Of a DNA stretch of 64,000 nucleotides, positions 1-10,109 are shown piece by piece (within the stretch, counting starts at the first letter, position 1; each line of letters starts with the position of its first letter). Location of the stretch: assembly GCA_027488985.1 (NCBI GenBank), contig JAIYAR010000003.1, positions 186,001-250,000 on the forward strand, read 5' to 3'. Below the pieces are notes generated by a model. That model saw only the letters and a list, made by a program, of their open reading frames with translations, had not been told where the DNA came from and ran no database searches. The stretch comes from Comamonadaceae bacterium (lineage in GTDB: Bacteria > Pseudomonadota > Gammaproteobacteria > Burkholderiales > Burkholderiaceae_C). Both the position numbers and the translations under genes were made by a program.

Positions 1-195
1 GAAAGGCTCCACTGCGGCCGTGCTGGTGTAAGCCTCAGGTACGAACTGCTTCGGTGCAGGAATAGGAGTCACTTTGGGACGTGTCTGGTTACGCTCTTCC
101 ACGATCCACTGACGCAATTCATCTTCTCCACCAGACCCGCACGCACTCAACAGCACCAGAACCGGAGCAACGGACAGAACTAAAGCCTTGTTCAT
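1..195 (-). CDS. pilP: PilP, type IV pilus inner-membrane lipoprotein (partial, 3' end outside window)
   Basis: Only the first 65 codons are in the window. The N-terminus is a lipoprotein signal: a hydrophobic stretch ending in L-S-A-C with the lipidated cysteine at residue 19. PilP links the inner-membrane PilN/PilO complex to the PilQ secretin, and the proline-rich stretch after the lipobox fits the flexible linker of this family. The start codon overlaps the pilO stop by 4 bases (ATGA), indicating translational coupling. Identity rests mainly on position after pilM-N-O and on the lipobox; pilQ is expected next, beyond the left edge. Confidence 0.88.
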   Translation of the reverse strand, partial: MNKALVLSVAPVLVLLSACGSGGEDELRQWIVEERNQTRPKVTPIPAPKQFVPEAYTSTAAVEPF

Positions 196-857
196 TTCTT
201 GGCCCCTGTGGCTTTGCGCTGCGCCTGAACCTCATCCGGATCCAAGTACCGGAAAGTTTTTGCGGTCGCGTCTAAAGTCAATGTGTTGTCTTGGCGTGGA
301 GCAAGAGAGAGATTGTTTAGAGTAACGATGCGCGACAAATTGGCGATGTCAGATGCGAAACTACCGATATCGTGATATTTTCCGGTCACACGGATCGTTA
401 TGGGCAGTTCTGCGTAGTACTCCTTCACTGCAACCTGTCCGGGTCGGAACAAGTCAAACTGTAGGCTGCGCCCCAATCCTGCTTGATTGATATCCGACAA
501 CAAAGCGTCCATTTCGGCCTTGCTGGGCAATTGCTTCTCCAGTTGTGTCACATACTGCTGCACTTGTTCTCGCTGCTTCTTCAAGACATCCAGATTGACG
601 GCTTTGGTCAATTTTGTCTTGTAGTCCTCACGCAATTTCGCTTCTTTATCTTGTTCAGCCTGAAGAAATTCCTGTGATCCGGTCAACCAAAAAAACCAAA
701 GAAAAACCACGATGGCTAGAGCGACCAGTACAAACAATGCATACCGAGGCGCAGCAGGCCACAGTGATGGGTCTTTGGGGTCAAGATCACGGAATTGCGA
801 GGCAACCTTCTGCTGCAATGCCGAAAAATCAATGGATGTATTCAAGCTCGTGGCCAT
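192..857 (-). CDS. pilO: PilO, type IV pilus alignment subcomplex protein
   Basis: The 221-residue protein is of normal length for PilO. It has a short cytoplasmic N-terminus, one membrane segment at about residues 39-60, a charged coiled-coil region at about 65-115 and a periplasmic ferredoxin-like domain. PilO forms heterodimers with PilN and together they couple the cytoplasmic PilM ring to PilP and the PilQ secretin. It starts 13 bases after the pilN stop and overlaps pilP by 4 bases, so pilM-N-O-P is a tight operon. Confidence 0.95.
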   Translation of the reverse strand: MATSLNTSIDFSALQQKVASQFRDLDPKDPSLWPAAPRYALFVLVALAIVVFLWFFWLTGSQEFLQAEQDKEAKLREDYKTKLTKAVNLDVLKKQREQVQQYVTQLEKQLPSKAEMDALLSDINQAGLGRSLQFDLFRPGQVAVKEYYAELPITIRVTGKYHDIGSFASDIANLSRIVTLNNLSLAPRQDNTLTLDATAKTFRYLDPDEVQAQRKATGAKK

Positions 858-870
858 AAATGCCCATTCT

Positions 871-1527
871 TTAAGGTTTCATCTGCGACGCTGAGCTCGC
901 AATGGCTGGCTTACTCGCCGTGGACAAAGGAGGGTCGGCCAGCTTCACTCCCAGCTTTTCAGCTTCGCTGGAGCGCATTAACTTGACTCGAATGGTGAAG
1001 TTGTAGATTCTCTTTTGTTCTTTGGATGAGATAGCAGCCGAACCGGAGGTGATCTCAATTAACTCTGGCTTGGAAAACCATGGCGTGTTGTTCGCGAGGT
1101 TGCGTAGCAGCTCTGAAACACGCTCGTTGGACTGGGCCACACCGTTCAGCGAAACAAGCTGGTCTTGTTGGGTCATTTTGTTGATGTAAACGCCATCAGG
1201 CAGCTGGACCACGAGTTCGGTCAACAAATGCACAGGCAAATTGCGATCCGATTGCAAATCTTCTACCGCTTGCTGACGAGCCCGCAATGCCGCGATCTCG
1301 GTTTCCAAGGTCGCTATATCCTTAATTTGTCCTTCAAGTTTTTTGATTTCGGTCTCAAGAACGATATTGTTGCCCTGTTGCTGGGTAATCGCCGCCTGGT
1401 ACCAGAGATAAATGGTGCCAGCAACGATGCCTCCCAACAAAGCCGAGATGCCCAGCGCGAGGTTGAACAAATCCTTGCGCCGCTTGCGTGCAGCCTCGCG
1501 ATGGGGCAATAGGTTGATAAGGATCAT
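871..1527 (-). CDS. pilN: PilN, type IV pilus inner-membrane protein
   Basis: I choose the ATG at 1527, which gives 218 residues and places the conserved PilM-binding peptide I-N-L-L-P-H-R-E at residues 4-11; a start 30 bases upstream would bury it. This ATG overlaps the pilM stop by 4 bases. One membrane segment lies at about residues 21-42, followed by a coiled coil and a periplasmic domain resembling PilO. The protein bridges cytoplasmic PilM to PilO/PilP during pilus extension and retraction. Confidence 0.95.
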   Translation of the reverse strand: MILINLLPHREAARKRRKDLFNLALGISALLGGIVAGTIYLWYQAAITQQQGNNIVLETEIKKLEGQIKDIATLETEIAALRARQQAVEDLQSDRNLPVHLLTELVVQLPDGVYINKMTQQDQLVSLNGVAQSNERVSELLRNLANNTPWFSKPELIEITSGSAAISSKEQKRIYNFTIRVKLMRSSEAEKLGVKLADPPLSTASKPAIASSASQMKP

Positions 1528-2603
1528 TGCGAAAACCTCCGCAATGCCAAACCGCACGAAGTGAGGTAGGAAGGAGCTTCCCGTGTCATCCGCTTCAACC
1601 GAACGCCGTCACCGATTTCCATTCCGTCAAAAGGATTCAATAAACTGCACGGAAATGTCGTATGTTGCGTAACTGCATTGGTCAAACTGGGGAGAGCCGC
1701 AGAACCACCAGCCAACATGATGTAGTCCACTTTGTTGTGCGGCGTACTGGTAAAGAAGAACTGAAGCGCTCGCCCCAGCTCTTGAACCATGGTCTCAATG
1801 AAGGGCTTCAGCACCGTAGATTCGTAATCATCCGGCAATTCACCGCTGCGCTTCTTGCTCTCAGCTTCCTCTTGGGAAAATCCGTACTGACGGACGATCA
1901 ATTGGGTTAGTTGCGCACCGCCGAAAGCCTGATCACGGTCGTATAGCACCTCATCGTCCCGCATGACCTGCATGCTGGTTGTCATCGCTCCAATTTCAAA
2001 CAGCGCAACAATCAAGCCAGCGCCTTTGCTGGGAAGATTTTCAATCAATCGCCCCGCAGCCAACCGTGCCGCATAAGACTCAACATCCACAATGATGGGG
2101 GTAAGGCCAGCAGCCTCTGCAAGGCCTTGGATGTCTTGCACTTTTTCCCGGCGAGAAGCGGCGATCAGTACCTCAATGTCGCCCGCCGATGCCGCACTCG
2201 GTCCGATCACACAAAAGTCCAGACTCACCTCATCGAGCGGGAAAGGAATGTACTGGTTTGCTTCCGACTCAACCTGTTGCTCCAGCTCGAGGTCAGACAT
2301 GCCACCGGGCAGGATGATTTTCTTGGTGATTACGGCGGAGGGAGGAAGGGCCATGGCCACGTTTTTGGTCTTCGTGCCACTTTTCTTCACCAATTTGCGA
2401 ACGGCATCAGCCACTTCGTCAAATTTTTCAACATTGCCGTCGGTAATCCAACCGCGCTCCAAGGGCTCGATGGCACACCGCTCCAGAACCAGATTTCCGG
2501 CTTTGTCGCGCCCCAACTCCACCAGTTTTACACTGGACGAGCTGATGTCCAACCCTAGCATGGGTGCGGGCTGTCGGCTGAATAAAGACCCCAATGAGAT
2601 CAA
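1524..2603 (-). CDS. pilM: PilM, actin-like ATPase of the type IV pilus
   Basis: This 359-residue soluble protein belongs to the PilM/FtsA-like actin superfamily. The first nucleotide-binding motif G-L-D-I-S-S-S-S-V-K-L-V-E-L lies at about residues 17-30, and a second glycine-rich phosphate motif (A-G-G-S-A-A-L-P) is near the C-terminus. PilM forms a cytoplasmic ring bound to the PilN N-terminal peptide. It is the first gene of pilMNOP and is divergent from the penicillin-binding protein gene, a common arrangement in proteobacteria. The 273-bp gap between the two genes should hold both promoters. Confidence 0.95.
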   Translation of the reverse strand: MISLGSLFSRQPAPMLGLDISSSSVKLVELGRDKAGNLVLERCAIEPLERGWITDGNVEKFDEVADAVRKLVKKSGTKTKNVAMALPPSAVITKKIILPGGMSDLELEQQVESEANQYIPFPLDEVSLDFCVIGPSAASAGDIEVLIAASRREKVQDIQGLAEAAGLTPIIVDVESYAARLAAGRLIENLPSKGAGLIVALFEIGAMTTSMQVMRDDEVLYDRDQAFGGAQLTQLIVRQYGFSQEEAESKKRSGELPDDYESTVLKPFIETMVQELGRALQFFFTSTPHNKVDYIMLAGGSAALPSLTNAVTQHTTFPCSLLNPFDGMEIGDGVRLKRMTREAPSYLTSCGLALRRFSQ

Positions 2604-2876
2604 AATGGTCCCCTGAAACGGACTGACAAGAGGCCAGTCAAACTTAAGAATTCACTTGAATGCTATCAGCAAGAGTATTGACCGGCAAAGGTTTTTTCAC
2701 TTTCTGACAATTTATAGCGTTGCCAAAAGCAGACGGAAAATGCCCTCTTTCGGCTACGATTTAACCTAAGCTGAGACCATGGCATCGCGTGGCGGATCGC
2801 AGATTCCGCCATTCCCGACTTCCCCGCAGGACTCCTGAGACACCTTTGTTACGCGGGCAGAACATCCACGATTGAT

Positions 2877-5237
2877 ATGTCAGATACAAGAGAAATCCCT
2901 AAAGCCTTAAAAAGCAAACAACGTCACTGGACACTGGTAGCGTTGTTTTGGCTCATCGGTTTGGCTGCGGCCGGCGCATTTTCTGTATTGGCACTGGTTG
3001 CATTGGCTTTGTCCATGGCTTATCCCAATTTGCCGGACATCAGCGACTTGTCGGACTACCGCCCCAAACTGCCTCTGCGCATTTACTCCACAGAAGGCGA
3101 CCTGATCGGCGAATTTGGTGAAGAGCGGCGCAAATTGACACCCATCAAAGAAATCCCGAAAGCCATGACCGATGCGATCCTGGCCATCGAAGATGCACGC
3201 TTTTACCAGCACGGTGGCGTGGACTACATCGGCGTTATACGGGCGGGCTTGGCCAATGTGGGTCGCGTGAAAAGTCAGGGAGCGTCGACCATCACGATGC
3301 AGGTGGCGCGCAATGTGTACCTCACTTCTGAAAAAACGTTCACGCGCAAGATTTACGAAATATTGCTGACCTTCAAACTCGAACACCTGCTGTCCAAAGA
3401 CCAGATTCTGGAAATCTATATGAACCAGATCTTCTTGGGGAACCGGGCTTACGGATTTGCTGCTGCGGCCGAGACATATTTCGGCAAGCCGCTCAAGGAC
3501 ATATCGATTGCAGAAGCAGCGATGCTGGCAGGCTTGCCCAAAGCTCCTTCAGCTTACAACCCTATCAGCAACCCCAAACGGGCCAAAGCGCGACAGCAAT
3601 ACATCATTGACCGCATGCTGGAGAACGGCTTCATTACTGACGAAGAGGCAGAAAAGGCGCGAAAAGAAGAATTGAAAGTGAAAAACGGGCCCAACGCCAA
3701 TCCCATACATGCGGAATATGTGGCTGAAATGGTGCGTCAACTCATGTATTCCCAATATGGCGAGGAAACGTACACCCGAGGCTTGAATGTGTACACCACC
3801 CTCAACTCCGAACAGCAGGTCACCGCATATCGCGCATTGCGGCGCGGGATCATGGATTTCGAGCGCCGCCAAGTCTACCGCGGGCCGGAAAAGTTCCTGG
3901 AGCTACCCAAGCAAGGGCAAGAGCTTGAGGATGCCATTGACGAAGCACTGGACGAGCATCCTGACAACGGGGATGTAATGGCAGCCGTCGTGCTGGAAGC
4001 CGACAGCAAGCGCATCAAGGCACAACGCGGGGGCGGGGAGATTGTGGAGATCACTGGCGACGGTCTAAAGCCTGCCCAATCCGGCCTGTCAGACAAGGCA
4101 CCTCCCACGATCAAGGTACGAAGGGGTGCCCTGATCCGAGTGGCAAAAACAGTGAAAGGCACCTGGGAGATTACGCAACTTCCGGAAGTGGAGGGGGCGT
4201 TCGTTGCCCTGGACCCACGTGATGGGTCCATCAAGGCGTTGGTCGGCGGGTTCGACTTTGCAAAGAACAAATTCAACCATGTCACACAGGCTTGGAGACA
4301 ACCAGGCTCCAGCTTCAAACCGTTCATTTACTCCGCGGCTCTGGAGAAAGGTTTCGGACCAGCGACGGTAGTCAACGATGCCCCTTTGTTTTTTGATGCG
4401 GGTGTTACGGGCGGACAGCCCTGGGAACCGAAAAACTACGATGGCACGTTTGAAGGCCCCATGACCCTGCGCCGAGGTCTGGCGAAATCGAAGAACATGA
4501 TTTCCATACGGGTACTGAACTCCATCGGGGCGCCGTATGCCCAGGAATGGATAACCCGCTTTGGTTTCGAAGCCGACAGACACCCGGCTTACCTGACCAT
4601 GGCCTTGGGCGCCGGTGCAGTTACTCCCATGCAAATGGCGAGCGCTTATTCGGTATTTGCAAACGGTGGCTACCGTGTAAATCCTTGGTTGATCACCAAA
4701 GTCAGCGAGCAACGGGGCAAGGTCTTGGTGGAAACGGAGCCCCCCGTTCTTGCAGACAGTGAGCGGGCCATTGATGAGCGCAACGCATTCATGATGAGCA
4801 GTTTTTTGCAGGAGATCACCCGCTCAGGCACTGCAGCACGCGCGCAAGCCACTCTCAAAAGACCCGATCTCTACGGGAAAACGGGTACGACCAATGACTC
4901 CATGGACGCGTGGTTTGCGGGTTATCAGCCGACTCTGACCGCCATCACCTGGATCGGTTACGACACACCCCGCAAACTCGGAGATCGCGAAACAGGAGGG
5001 GGACTGAGCTTACCGATCTGGATCAGCTTCATGGAAACCGCACTCAAAGGCGTTCCCGTCACAGAGCCAACTGCACCTGAAGGCGTTGTCAGGCTAGGAA
5101 ATGAATGGTTTTACGAAGAATTCACCCACGGCGCAGGCGTTACCAATTTAGGGCTGGGGGACAATCCGGACACACCTGCTGAGGCTCCGGCCGCAGCAGA
5201 TGAAAAGAAAAAAATCCTCGATCTTTTCAAAAATTAA
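2877..5237 (+). CDS. mrcA: Penicillin-binding protein 1A (bifunctional transglycosylase/transpeptidase)
   Basis: The 786-residue class A PBP has an N-terminal membrane anchor (about residues 20-48) and a GT51 glycosyltransferase domain. The catalytic glutamate is E105 in E-D-A-R-F-Y-Q-H. A large insert precedes the transpeptidase domain, which has S-S-F-K at about residue 478, S-K-N at about 538 and K-T-G-T-T at about 668. It polymerises and cross-links peptidoglycan in the periplasm. The C-terminus is a proline/alanine-rich tail. The stop codon shares bases with the stop of the convergent cyaY gene (TTAA). Confidence 0.96.
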   Translation: MSDTREIPKALKSKQRHWTLVALFWLIGLAAAGAFSVLALVALALSMAYPNLPDISDLSDYRPKLPLRIYSTEGDLIGEFGEERRKLTPIKEIPKAMTDAILAIEDARFYQHGGVDYIGVIRAGLANVGRVKSQGASTITMQVARNVYLTSEKTFTRKIYEILLTFKLEHLLSKDQILEIYMNQIFLGNRAYGFAAAAETYFGKPLKDISIAEAAMLAGLPKAPSAYNPISNPKRAKARQQYIIDRMLENGFITDEEAEKARKEELKVKNGPNANPIHAEYVAEMVRQLMYSQYGEETYTRGLNVYTTLNSEQQVTAYRALRRGIMDFERRQVYRGPEKFLELPKQGQELEDAIDEALDEHPDNGDVMAAVVLEADSKRIKAQRGGGEIVEITGDGLKPAQSGLSDKAPPTIKVRRGALIRVAKTVKGTWEITQLPEVEGAFVALDPRDGSIKALVGGFDFAKNKFNHVTQAWRQPGSSFKPFIYSAALEKGFGPATVVNDAPLFFDAGVTGGQPWEPKNYDGTFEGPMTLRRGLAKSKNMISIRVLNSIGAPYAQEWITRFGFEADRHPAYLTMALGAGAVTPMQMASAYSVFANGGYRVNPWLITKVSEQRGKVLVETEPPVLADSERAIDERNAFMMSSFLQEITRSGTAARAQATLKRPDLYGKTGTTNDSMDAWFAGYQPTLTAITWIGYDTPRKLGDRETGGGLSLPIWISFMETALKGVPVTEPTAPEGVVRLGNEWFYEEFTHGAGVTNLGLGDNPDTPAEAPAAADEKKKILDLFKN

Positions 5238-5566
5238 GCCGCGGTGAACTCCAATGCCATGCCGGCCTGCTGGCTGGCATTAGCGCTCAAGGCCGCAAAA
5301 AATTCGCCCTGCCCTTTGGTGTCCTGCCATTCGGTGCCGGACCATTTGTAGTGGTAGCCACCCGACTTGGCCGCCATCCAGATTTCATGCAACGGTTTCT
5401 GCAAATTCACAATAATCTGGGACCGATTGGCAAAGGTCAATGTGACCATGCTTCCAACCCGCTGGTTGTCCACATCGGCATCAGATTCATCATTGATGCG
5501 ATCGCATGACAACTCCAAAGCACGCAACAAAGACTCGGCAAGGCTCATGAATTCTGGGTCGGTCAT
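5234..5566 (-). CDS. cyaY: CyaY, bacterial frataxin
   Basis: This 110-residue acidic protein has typical frataxin length and landmarks: an acidic first helix, then the beta-sheet motifs [10 protein letters not shown] and W-x-D. Frataxins bind iron and modulate iron-sulfur cluster assembly on IscU with IscS. The gene is convergent with mrcA, the stops overlapping by 4 bases, and divergent from lptM with only 12 bases between the two start codons, so its promoter must lie within or across the lptM start region. Confidence 0.94.
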   Translation of the reverse strand: MTDPEFMSLAESLLRALELSCDRINDESDADVDNQRVGSMVTLTFANRSQIIVNLQKPLHEIWMAAKSGGYHYKWSGTEWQDTKGQGEFFAALSANASQQAGMALEFTAA

Positions 5567-5578
5567 TACAATTTCACT

Positions 5579-5761
5579 ATGTTGAATCGAACGCGAATTC
5601 TAGTCAGAGGCTTGATCCCGCTGATCTGTGTGCTTACTTTGGGGGCGTGTGGCCAAACCGGTCCGCTGTTCCTGCCCAAGGTTCCACCGAAAAAATCGCC
5701 GGCCAGCAGTACAACGCCCCCTCCCGCCACCAAAGCTTCAGACACAACTCCCGCACCATGA
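5579..5761 (+). CDS. lptM: LptM (YifL)-like small lipoprotein
   Basis: The 60-residue lipoprotein has a signal peptide ending [10 protein letters not shown], with the lipidated cysteine at residue 24. The C-G-Q-x-G-P-L block directly after the cysteine is the signature of LptM, a small lipoprotein that helps oxidative maturation of the LptD/LptE LPS translocon. The rest is proline/threonine/lysine-rich and probably disordered. It lies immediately upstream of lysA, as in many proteobacteria, and its stop overlaps the lysA start (ATGA). Confidence 0.9.
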   Translation: MLNRTRILVRGLIPLICVLTLGACGQTGPLFLPKVPPKKSPASSTTPPPATKASDTTPAP

Positions 5762-7041
5762 GCGCCACCCAACTACCCGGCCAGCCCCACGTCCACTACG
5801 CAAACGATCAGCTGCACATTGAGGGCTGCTCTCTGGATATGCTGGCCAATACGCATGGCACGCCACTGTTTGTGTACTCCAAGGCATCCATGCTGGACGC
5901 ACTCGCGGCCTACCAGCGCGGCTTTGCAGGACGCAATGCCCGCATCTGCTACGCCATGAAGGCCAACTCTTCCTTGGCTATCCTGCAATTGTTTGCCAAA
6001 GCCGGTTGTGGCTTCGACATCGTGTCCGAAGGTGAATTGGCTCGCGTTCTAGCCGCAGGCGCAGAGGCTGGCAAGGTCATTTTTTCTGGGGTGGGAAAAA
6101 CACGCGCCGAGATGACCCGCGCGCTGGAGGTTGGCATCGGCTGCTTCAACGTGGAAAGCGAAGCGGAGATCGATGTCCTGAATGAAGTGGCGCTAGGCAT
6201 GGGCAAGCAAGCGCCCATCAGCATCCGGGTCAACCCCAACGTCGACCCCAAGACGCACCCCTACATCTCTACCGGGCTCAAAGGCAACAAGTTCGGCATC
6301 GCCCACGAACGCACGCTCCTGACCTACCAGCGCGCTGCGGCGCTGCCTGGCCTGAAGGTTGTGGGCATCGACTGCCATATCGGCTCCCAGATCACTGAGG
6401 AAACTCCGTACCTCGACGCCATGGACCGCATGTTGGACCTCGTTGAGTCGATTGAAGCCGCAGGCATCTCCATTCACCACATCGACTTCGGTGGTGGCTT
6501 GGGTATCAACTACAACGGCGATACGCCGCCTGCGGCTGATGCCCTTTGGCACAAGCTGCTAGCCAAGCTGGATACGCGAGGCTTCGGCCAGCGGCAACTC
6601 ATGATCGAGCCAGGGCGCTCCTTGGTGGGCAACGCAGGTGTTTGCATCACCGAAGTCCTGTACATGAAGCCCGGCGAACAGAAGAACTTCTGTATCGTGG
6701 ACGCGGCCATGAACGACCTCCCCCGCCCGGCGATGTATCAAGCCTTCCACACTATCGTGCCCGTGCAGCAACTTGCTTCTTCACCAGCGAGTGCCGGAGT
6801 ATTTGATGTGGTGGGCCCGGTGTGCGAAAGCGGGGACTGGATCGGTCATGACCGCGCATTGCAGGTGCAGGCTGGAGACAAGCTGGCCGTGCTGTCAGCG
6901 GGCGCTTATTGCATGAGCATGTCCAGCAACTACAACTCACGGCCCAAGGCTGCAGAGGTGTTGGTGGATGGTGCGCAGAGTTATCTTATCCGTAAGCGCG
7001 ACAGCTTTGCCGATCAGATCCGCGGCGAGAAACTGCTTTAG
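5758..7041 (+). CDS. lysA: Diaminopimelate decarboxylase
   Basis: This 427-residue PLP enzyme makes L-lysine from meso-diaminopimelate, the last step of lysine synthesis. The PLP lysine is K68 in Y-A-M-K-A-N; the barrel motif H-I-G-S-Q and glycine-rich phosphate site G-G-G-L-G-I follow; the catalytic C-E-S-G-D is in the C-terminal beta domain. I use the ATG at 5758, which overlaps the lptM stop, rather than a longer in-frame extension that would read through lptM. No terminator follows; a dispersed repeat copy begins 2 bases after the stop. Confidence 0.97.
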   Translation: MSATQLPGQPHVHYANDQLHIEGCSLDMLANTHGTPLFVYSKASMLDALAAYQRGFAGRNARICYAMKANSSLAILQLFAKAGCGFDIVSEGELARVLAAGAEAGKVIFSGVGKTRAEMTRALEVGIGCFNVESEAEIDVLNEVALGMGKQAPISIRVNPNVDPKTHPYISTGLKGNKFGIAHERTLLTYQRAAALPGLKVVGIDCHIGSQITEETPYLDAMDRMLDLVESIEAAGISIHHIDFGGGLGINYNGDTPPAADALWHKLLAKLDTRGFGQRQLMIEPGRSLVGNAGVCITEVLYMKPGEQKNFCIVDAAMNDLPRPAMYQAFHTIVPVQQLASSPASAGVFDVVGPVCESGDWIGHDRALQVQAGDKLAVLSAGAYCMSMSSNYNSRPKAAEVLVDGAQSYLIRKRDSFADQIRGEKLL

Positions 7042-7042
7042 A

Positions 7043-7096
7043 TGCTATAAAAATAATAGCTGTTTGCGCATATTCAACGAGGGCTAGAAGCTCTTT
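7043..7096 (+). repeat. Dispersed palindromic repeat, copy A
   Basis: The element starts TGCTAT, has an A-rich spacer, then TAGCTG, GCGC-ATATTC and a GGGCTAGAAGC end. It lies between lysA and msrQ and, on the minus strand, supplies the last residues (M-K-R-A-S-S-P-R) and stop codon of MsrQ. The same blocks recur at 19846, 25640, 34808, 41590, 44302 and 56302. Confidence 0.75.
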
Positions 7097-7694
7097 TCAT
7101 CCAAAAACTCCGCACACGCCAACCTAGCAAGGCACTCAGAATGGCGGCGTACACCGCCACCTCGGCGAAGTTGTTTTTGCCGGCGCGCATCCAGAAAAAG
7201 TGCAGGATGGCAAATACCGCAATCACATACACGCTACGGTGCAATGCCTGCCAGCGCTTCGCCCCCAAAGTCTTGATCGCCCGGTTGAAAGAGGTGGAAG
7301 CTAACGCCGTGAGCAGCAACATCGCAGCGAAGCCAACCAGAATAAAGGGTCGCTTCACAATGTCGGCGCCGATGTCAACAACGTCCAGACCCATATCCAG
7401 CCAGCTGTAGGCGGTAAGGTGCAAAAGACCATAACAAAAGGTCGACACGCCCACCATCCGACGAAAACGGGCCAAACCACTCCACCCTGTTGTGACTCTG
7501 AGTGGCGTCATCAAGAGCGTAAGGCACAGCAAGCGCAACGTCCAATCCCCTGTCGAGCGGATCAAGGCTTCGGCCGGATTGGCACCCAATTGGTCGGCTA
7601 ATGCGGCCCACACGAGATATGCCAAAGGAACACAAAGCGCCAGAAACAAGCACGGCTTCGCACCACGGTGGAGCAACCACGTGTTCATAAACAT
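7074..7694 (-). CDS. msrQ: MsrQ, heme-binding membrane subunit of MsrPQ methionine sulfoxide reductase
   Basis: The 206-residue integral membrane protein of the ferric-reductase-like (YedZ) family has about six hydrophobic segments with conserved histidines in membrane helices (for example Y-G-L-L-H-L and A-L-H-R-S-V-Y). MsrQ passes electrons from the respiratory quinone pool to periplasmic MsrP, which repairs oxidised methionines in envelope proteins. It lies 9 bases downstream of msrP. The last eight codons and the stop fall inside a dispersed repeat copy, so the native C-terminus has been replaced or extended by the repeat. Confidence 0.93.
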   Translation of the reverse strand: MFMNTWLLHRGAKPCLFLALCVPLAYLVWAALADQLGANPAEALIRSTGDWTLRLLCLTLLMTPLRVTTGWSGLARFRRMVGVSTFCYGLLHLTAYSWLDMGLDVVDIGADIVKRPFILVGFAAMLLLTALASTSFNRAIKTLGAKRWQALHRSVYVIAVFAILHFFWMRAGKNNFAEVAVYAAILSALLGWRVRSFWMKRASSPR

Positions 7695-7703
7695 CCGTCA
7701 GGT

Positions 7704-8711
7704 TTAGAAGAACTTCTTCAGGTCCATGCCGGCATACAACTGGCCTACTTGGGCCTCGTAGCCGTTGAACATCAAGGTCTTGCGCTTTTTGGCAAACAAG
7801 CCGTCTTCACCAATGCGACGCTCCGTCGCCTGGCTCCAGCGGGGGTGGTCCACGTTCGGGTTCACGTTGGAGTAGAAGCCATATTCATTGGCCGCAGCCT
7901 TGTTCCAAGCTGTGGCGGGTGGCTTCTCAGTGAAGCGAATCTTCACGACACTCTTGCCACTCTTGAAGCCGTATTTCCATGGCACTATCAGTCGCACCGG
8001 GGCACCGCTCTGGTTGGGCAGTATCTCGCCATACATGCCAAAGGTCAGCAAAGTCAGTGGATGCTGGGCTTCATCCAATCGCAGGCCTTCCACGTAAGGC
8101 CATTCCAGGACGCGAGAACCCACAAAAGGCATGGTTTTGGGATCAGCCAAAGTAACGAACTCGACGTACTTGGCGCTCCCCAAAGGTTCCACTTTTTTGA
8201 TCAACTCTGCGAGCGAGTAGCCCACCCAGGGAATCACCATCGACCATCCTTCCACGCAACGAAGGCGATAGATCCGCTCCTCCATGGGGCTGAGTTTGAG
8301 CAGGTCTTCGATCGCGTACTTGCCAGGCTTCTTAATCAGCCCTTCTATGTCCACCGTCCAGGGAGAAGTCTTGAGGGTGTGGGCGTTAACCGCTGGATCA
8401 CCCTTGTCGGTACCGAATTCGTAAAAGTTGTTGTAAGTGCTGGCGTCCTTGTAGGGAGTCACCTTTTCAGCCGTCACTGCACCCTCCACCGCCGTGGTTT
8501 TGGTATTCAGCGCAGCCAACTTACCGGGCTTGGCGCCCCAGCCGGCACCTTGGGCCATCGCCTTGCGAGATGCCCAGGTAGCGAGGCCCGCACCTGCAAC
8601 CCCCGTTGCCATGTGCTTGAGCATGCGGCGACGGTCCTGGTAGACCAACTGCGGTGTGATTTCGCTGGAAACCGGATGTTCGAACCCGTTGGAGGAGGAC
8701 TTGATAAGCAT
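7704..8711 (-). CDS. msrP: MsrP, periplasmic molybdopterin methionine sulfoxide reductase catalytic subunit
   Basis: The 335-residue enzyme has a twin-arginine signal (D-R-R-R-M-L-K at about residues 26-32), consistent with folded export after cofactor insertion. The molybdenum-ligating cysteine is C152 in R-L-R-C-V-E-G-W, and the W-V-G-Y-S-L block that follows is typical of the sulfite-oxidase fold. It reduces methionine sulfoxide residues in periplasmic proteins using electrons from MsrQ, encoded directly downstream. The msrPQ pair follows the cytochrome c maturation genes on the same strand. Confidence 0.95.
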   Translation of the reverse strand: MLIKSSSNGFEHPVSSEITPQLVYQDRRRMLKHMATGVAGAGLATWASRKAMAQGAGWGAKPGKLAALNTKTTAVEGAVTAEKVTPYKDASTYNNFYEFGTDKGDPAVNAHTLKTSPWTVDIEGLIKKPGKYAIEDLLKLSPMEERIYRLRCVEGWSMVIPWVGYSLAELIKKVEPLGSAKYVEFVTLADPKTMPFVGSRVLEWPYVEGLRLDEAQHPLTLLTFGMYGEILPNQSGAPVRLIVPWKYGFKSGKSVVKIRFTEKPPATAWNKAAANEYGFYSNVNPNVDHPRWSQATERRIGEDGLFAKKRKTLMFNGYEAQVGQLYAGMDLKKFF

Positions 8712-8756
8712 GGTGACTTCCTTGTTTCCAGTTTGGTCGTGGGAACTCGTGTTTTC

Positions 8757-10106
8757 TTACAAAGTTCCGTAACTGTGCAAGCCGCTCAGAAACATATTCA
8801 CCCCGATGAAGGCAAAGGTGGTGATCGCCAGTCCTACAAGTGCCCACCAGGCAGCAACGGTTCCGCGCAAGCCTTTCATGAGCCGCATATGCAGCCAAGC
8901 GGCGTAATTCAGCCAGACGATCAGGGCCCAGGTCTCTTTCGGATCCCAGCTCCAATAACCGCCCCAGGCTTCAGCAGCCCACAAGGCGCCCAGCACTGTT
9001 GCAATGGTGAAAAAAGCGAATCCGACAGCAATGGACTTGTACATCACATCGTCAAGCACCTCAAAGTCCGGGAGCTTTGCAGCAATCGCTTTACGTCCCA
9101 GCAAGATACCGGCGACGATCAAAGCAGAAATACCAAAGTACAAGGCCCAGTAATCACTCAGTCCGGTAGCGGAAGACTTGCGGAACACAATGGGCTCAAA
9201 GCACAGGACCACTCCCAACAACCAAAGCGGTGCCATGCGGTACCACTTAGTCTCCGAGGCCTGCTGCTTGATCAGGTAAGCAAAGGCCACCATGGCTGCC
9301 AGGGCAAAGGTTCCGTAGCCAATGAAGTTAGCCGGCACGTGCAATTTCATCCACCAGCTCTTTAGGGCTGGAACCAAGGGCTGAATCTCCTGGGCTTGAC
9401 GCTCTACCGTGTACCAAAGCAAGAAACCGACTGCGGCGCTGACTATCAGCATGACGAAAGCACCCAGCGCACGGGTCTTGTATTGGGCTTCGAAGTAGAG
9501 GTAAAACGCTGCCGTCATCCAACAAAACATCACGAATACTTCGTATAAATTGCTAACGGGGATATGCCCTACATCAGCCCCCAACAAGTAGCTTTCGTAC
9601 CAACGGACCATGGTTCCGGTCAGTGCCATGGTGATCGCCGCCCACACCAGGCGGGAAGCTACCAATTCGATTTCTTGGGCACGCCCCCTGGCAAACACGC
9701 CGACCCAATAAAACACCGTGGACATGAAGAACAACATGCTCATCCAAAGGATGGCGGATTGACTGGACAAAAAGTACTTCAACCAAAACACCGATTCGGC
9801 CCGGGCTAAATCGTTATGGTACGAGTTGATTCCCAGCAGCGACAGTCCCGCAACTCCCAACATAAGCCATTGCAGTGGCTTCCACAGCCATCCTAACCAG
9901 ATGGCCGCAGGAATAGCCCCCAAAAGAATGCCCTTTTCGTATACGTCCATGGCGGAGTGATAGCGCCAGAACGAAAACACCCCTCCGAACAAGACAGCTG
10001 CAGCAAACAACCATTCCCATACGGAGCGACTGAAATAGCGCGCGTTCAACTCCAGAGTGACAGACTCTTCAGATTTCGCAGGTTCGTTTATAGGTATGGC
10101 ATTCAT
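8757..10106 (-). CDS. ccsA: CcsA/CcsB-type cytochrome c synthase membrane subunit (system II)
   Basis: The 449-residue polytopic membrane protein contains the tryptophan-rich heme-handling (WWD) motif W-G-x-Y-W-S-W-D-P-K-E-T-W at about residues 381-393, flanked by conserved histidines in membrane helices. With ResB/CcsB it forms the system II complex that exports heme and attaches it to CXXCH apocytochromes. It starts 3 bases after resB ends. Naming varies (CcsA, CcsB, ResC); family assignment is firm. Confidence 0.93.
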   Translation of the reverse strand: MNAIPINEPAKSEESVTLELNARYFSRSVWEWLFAAAVLFGGVFSFWRYHSAMDVYEKGILLGAIPAAIWLGWLWKPLQWLMLGVAGLSLLGINSYHNDLARAESVFWLKYFLSSQSAILWMSMLFFMSTVFYWVGVFARGRAQEIELVASRLVWAAITMALTGTMVRWYESYLLGADVGHIPVSNLYEVFVMFCWMTAAFYLYFEAQYKTRALGAFVMLIVSAAVGFLLWYTVERQAQEIQPLVPALKSWWMKLHVPANFIGYGTFALAAMVAFAYLIKQQASETKWYRMAPLWLLGVVLCFEPIVFRKSSATGLSDYWALYFGISALIVAGILLGRKAIAAKLPDFEVLDDVMYKSIAVGFAFFTIATVLGALWAAEAWGGYWSWDPKETWALIVWLNYAAWLHMRLMKGLRGTVAAWWALVGLAITTFAFIGVNMFLSGLHSYGTL

Positions 10107-10109
10107 GAC

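Noticed and set aside
7668..9365. A 565-codon open frame on the plus strand opposite msrP and ccsA
   Set aside because: It is antisense to two well-supported genes, has no family features and reflects GC-rich codon bias.
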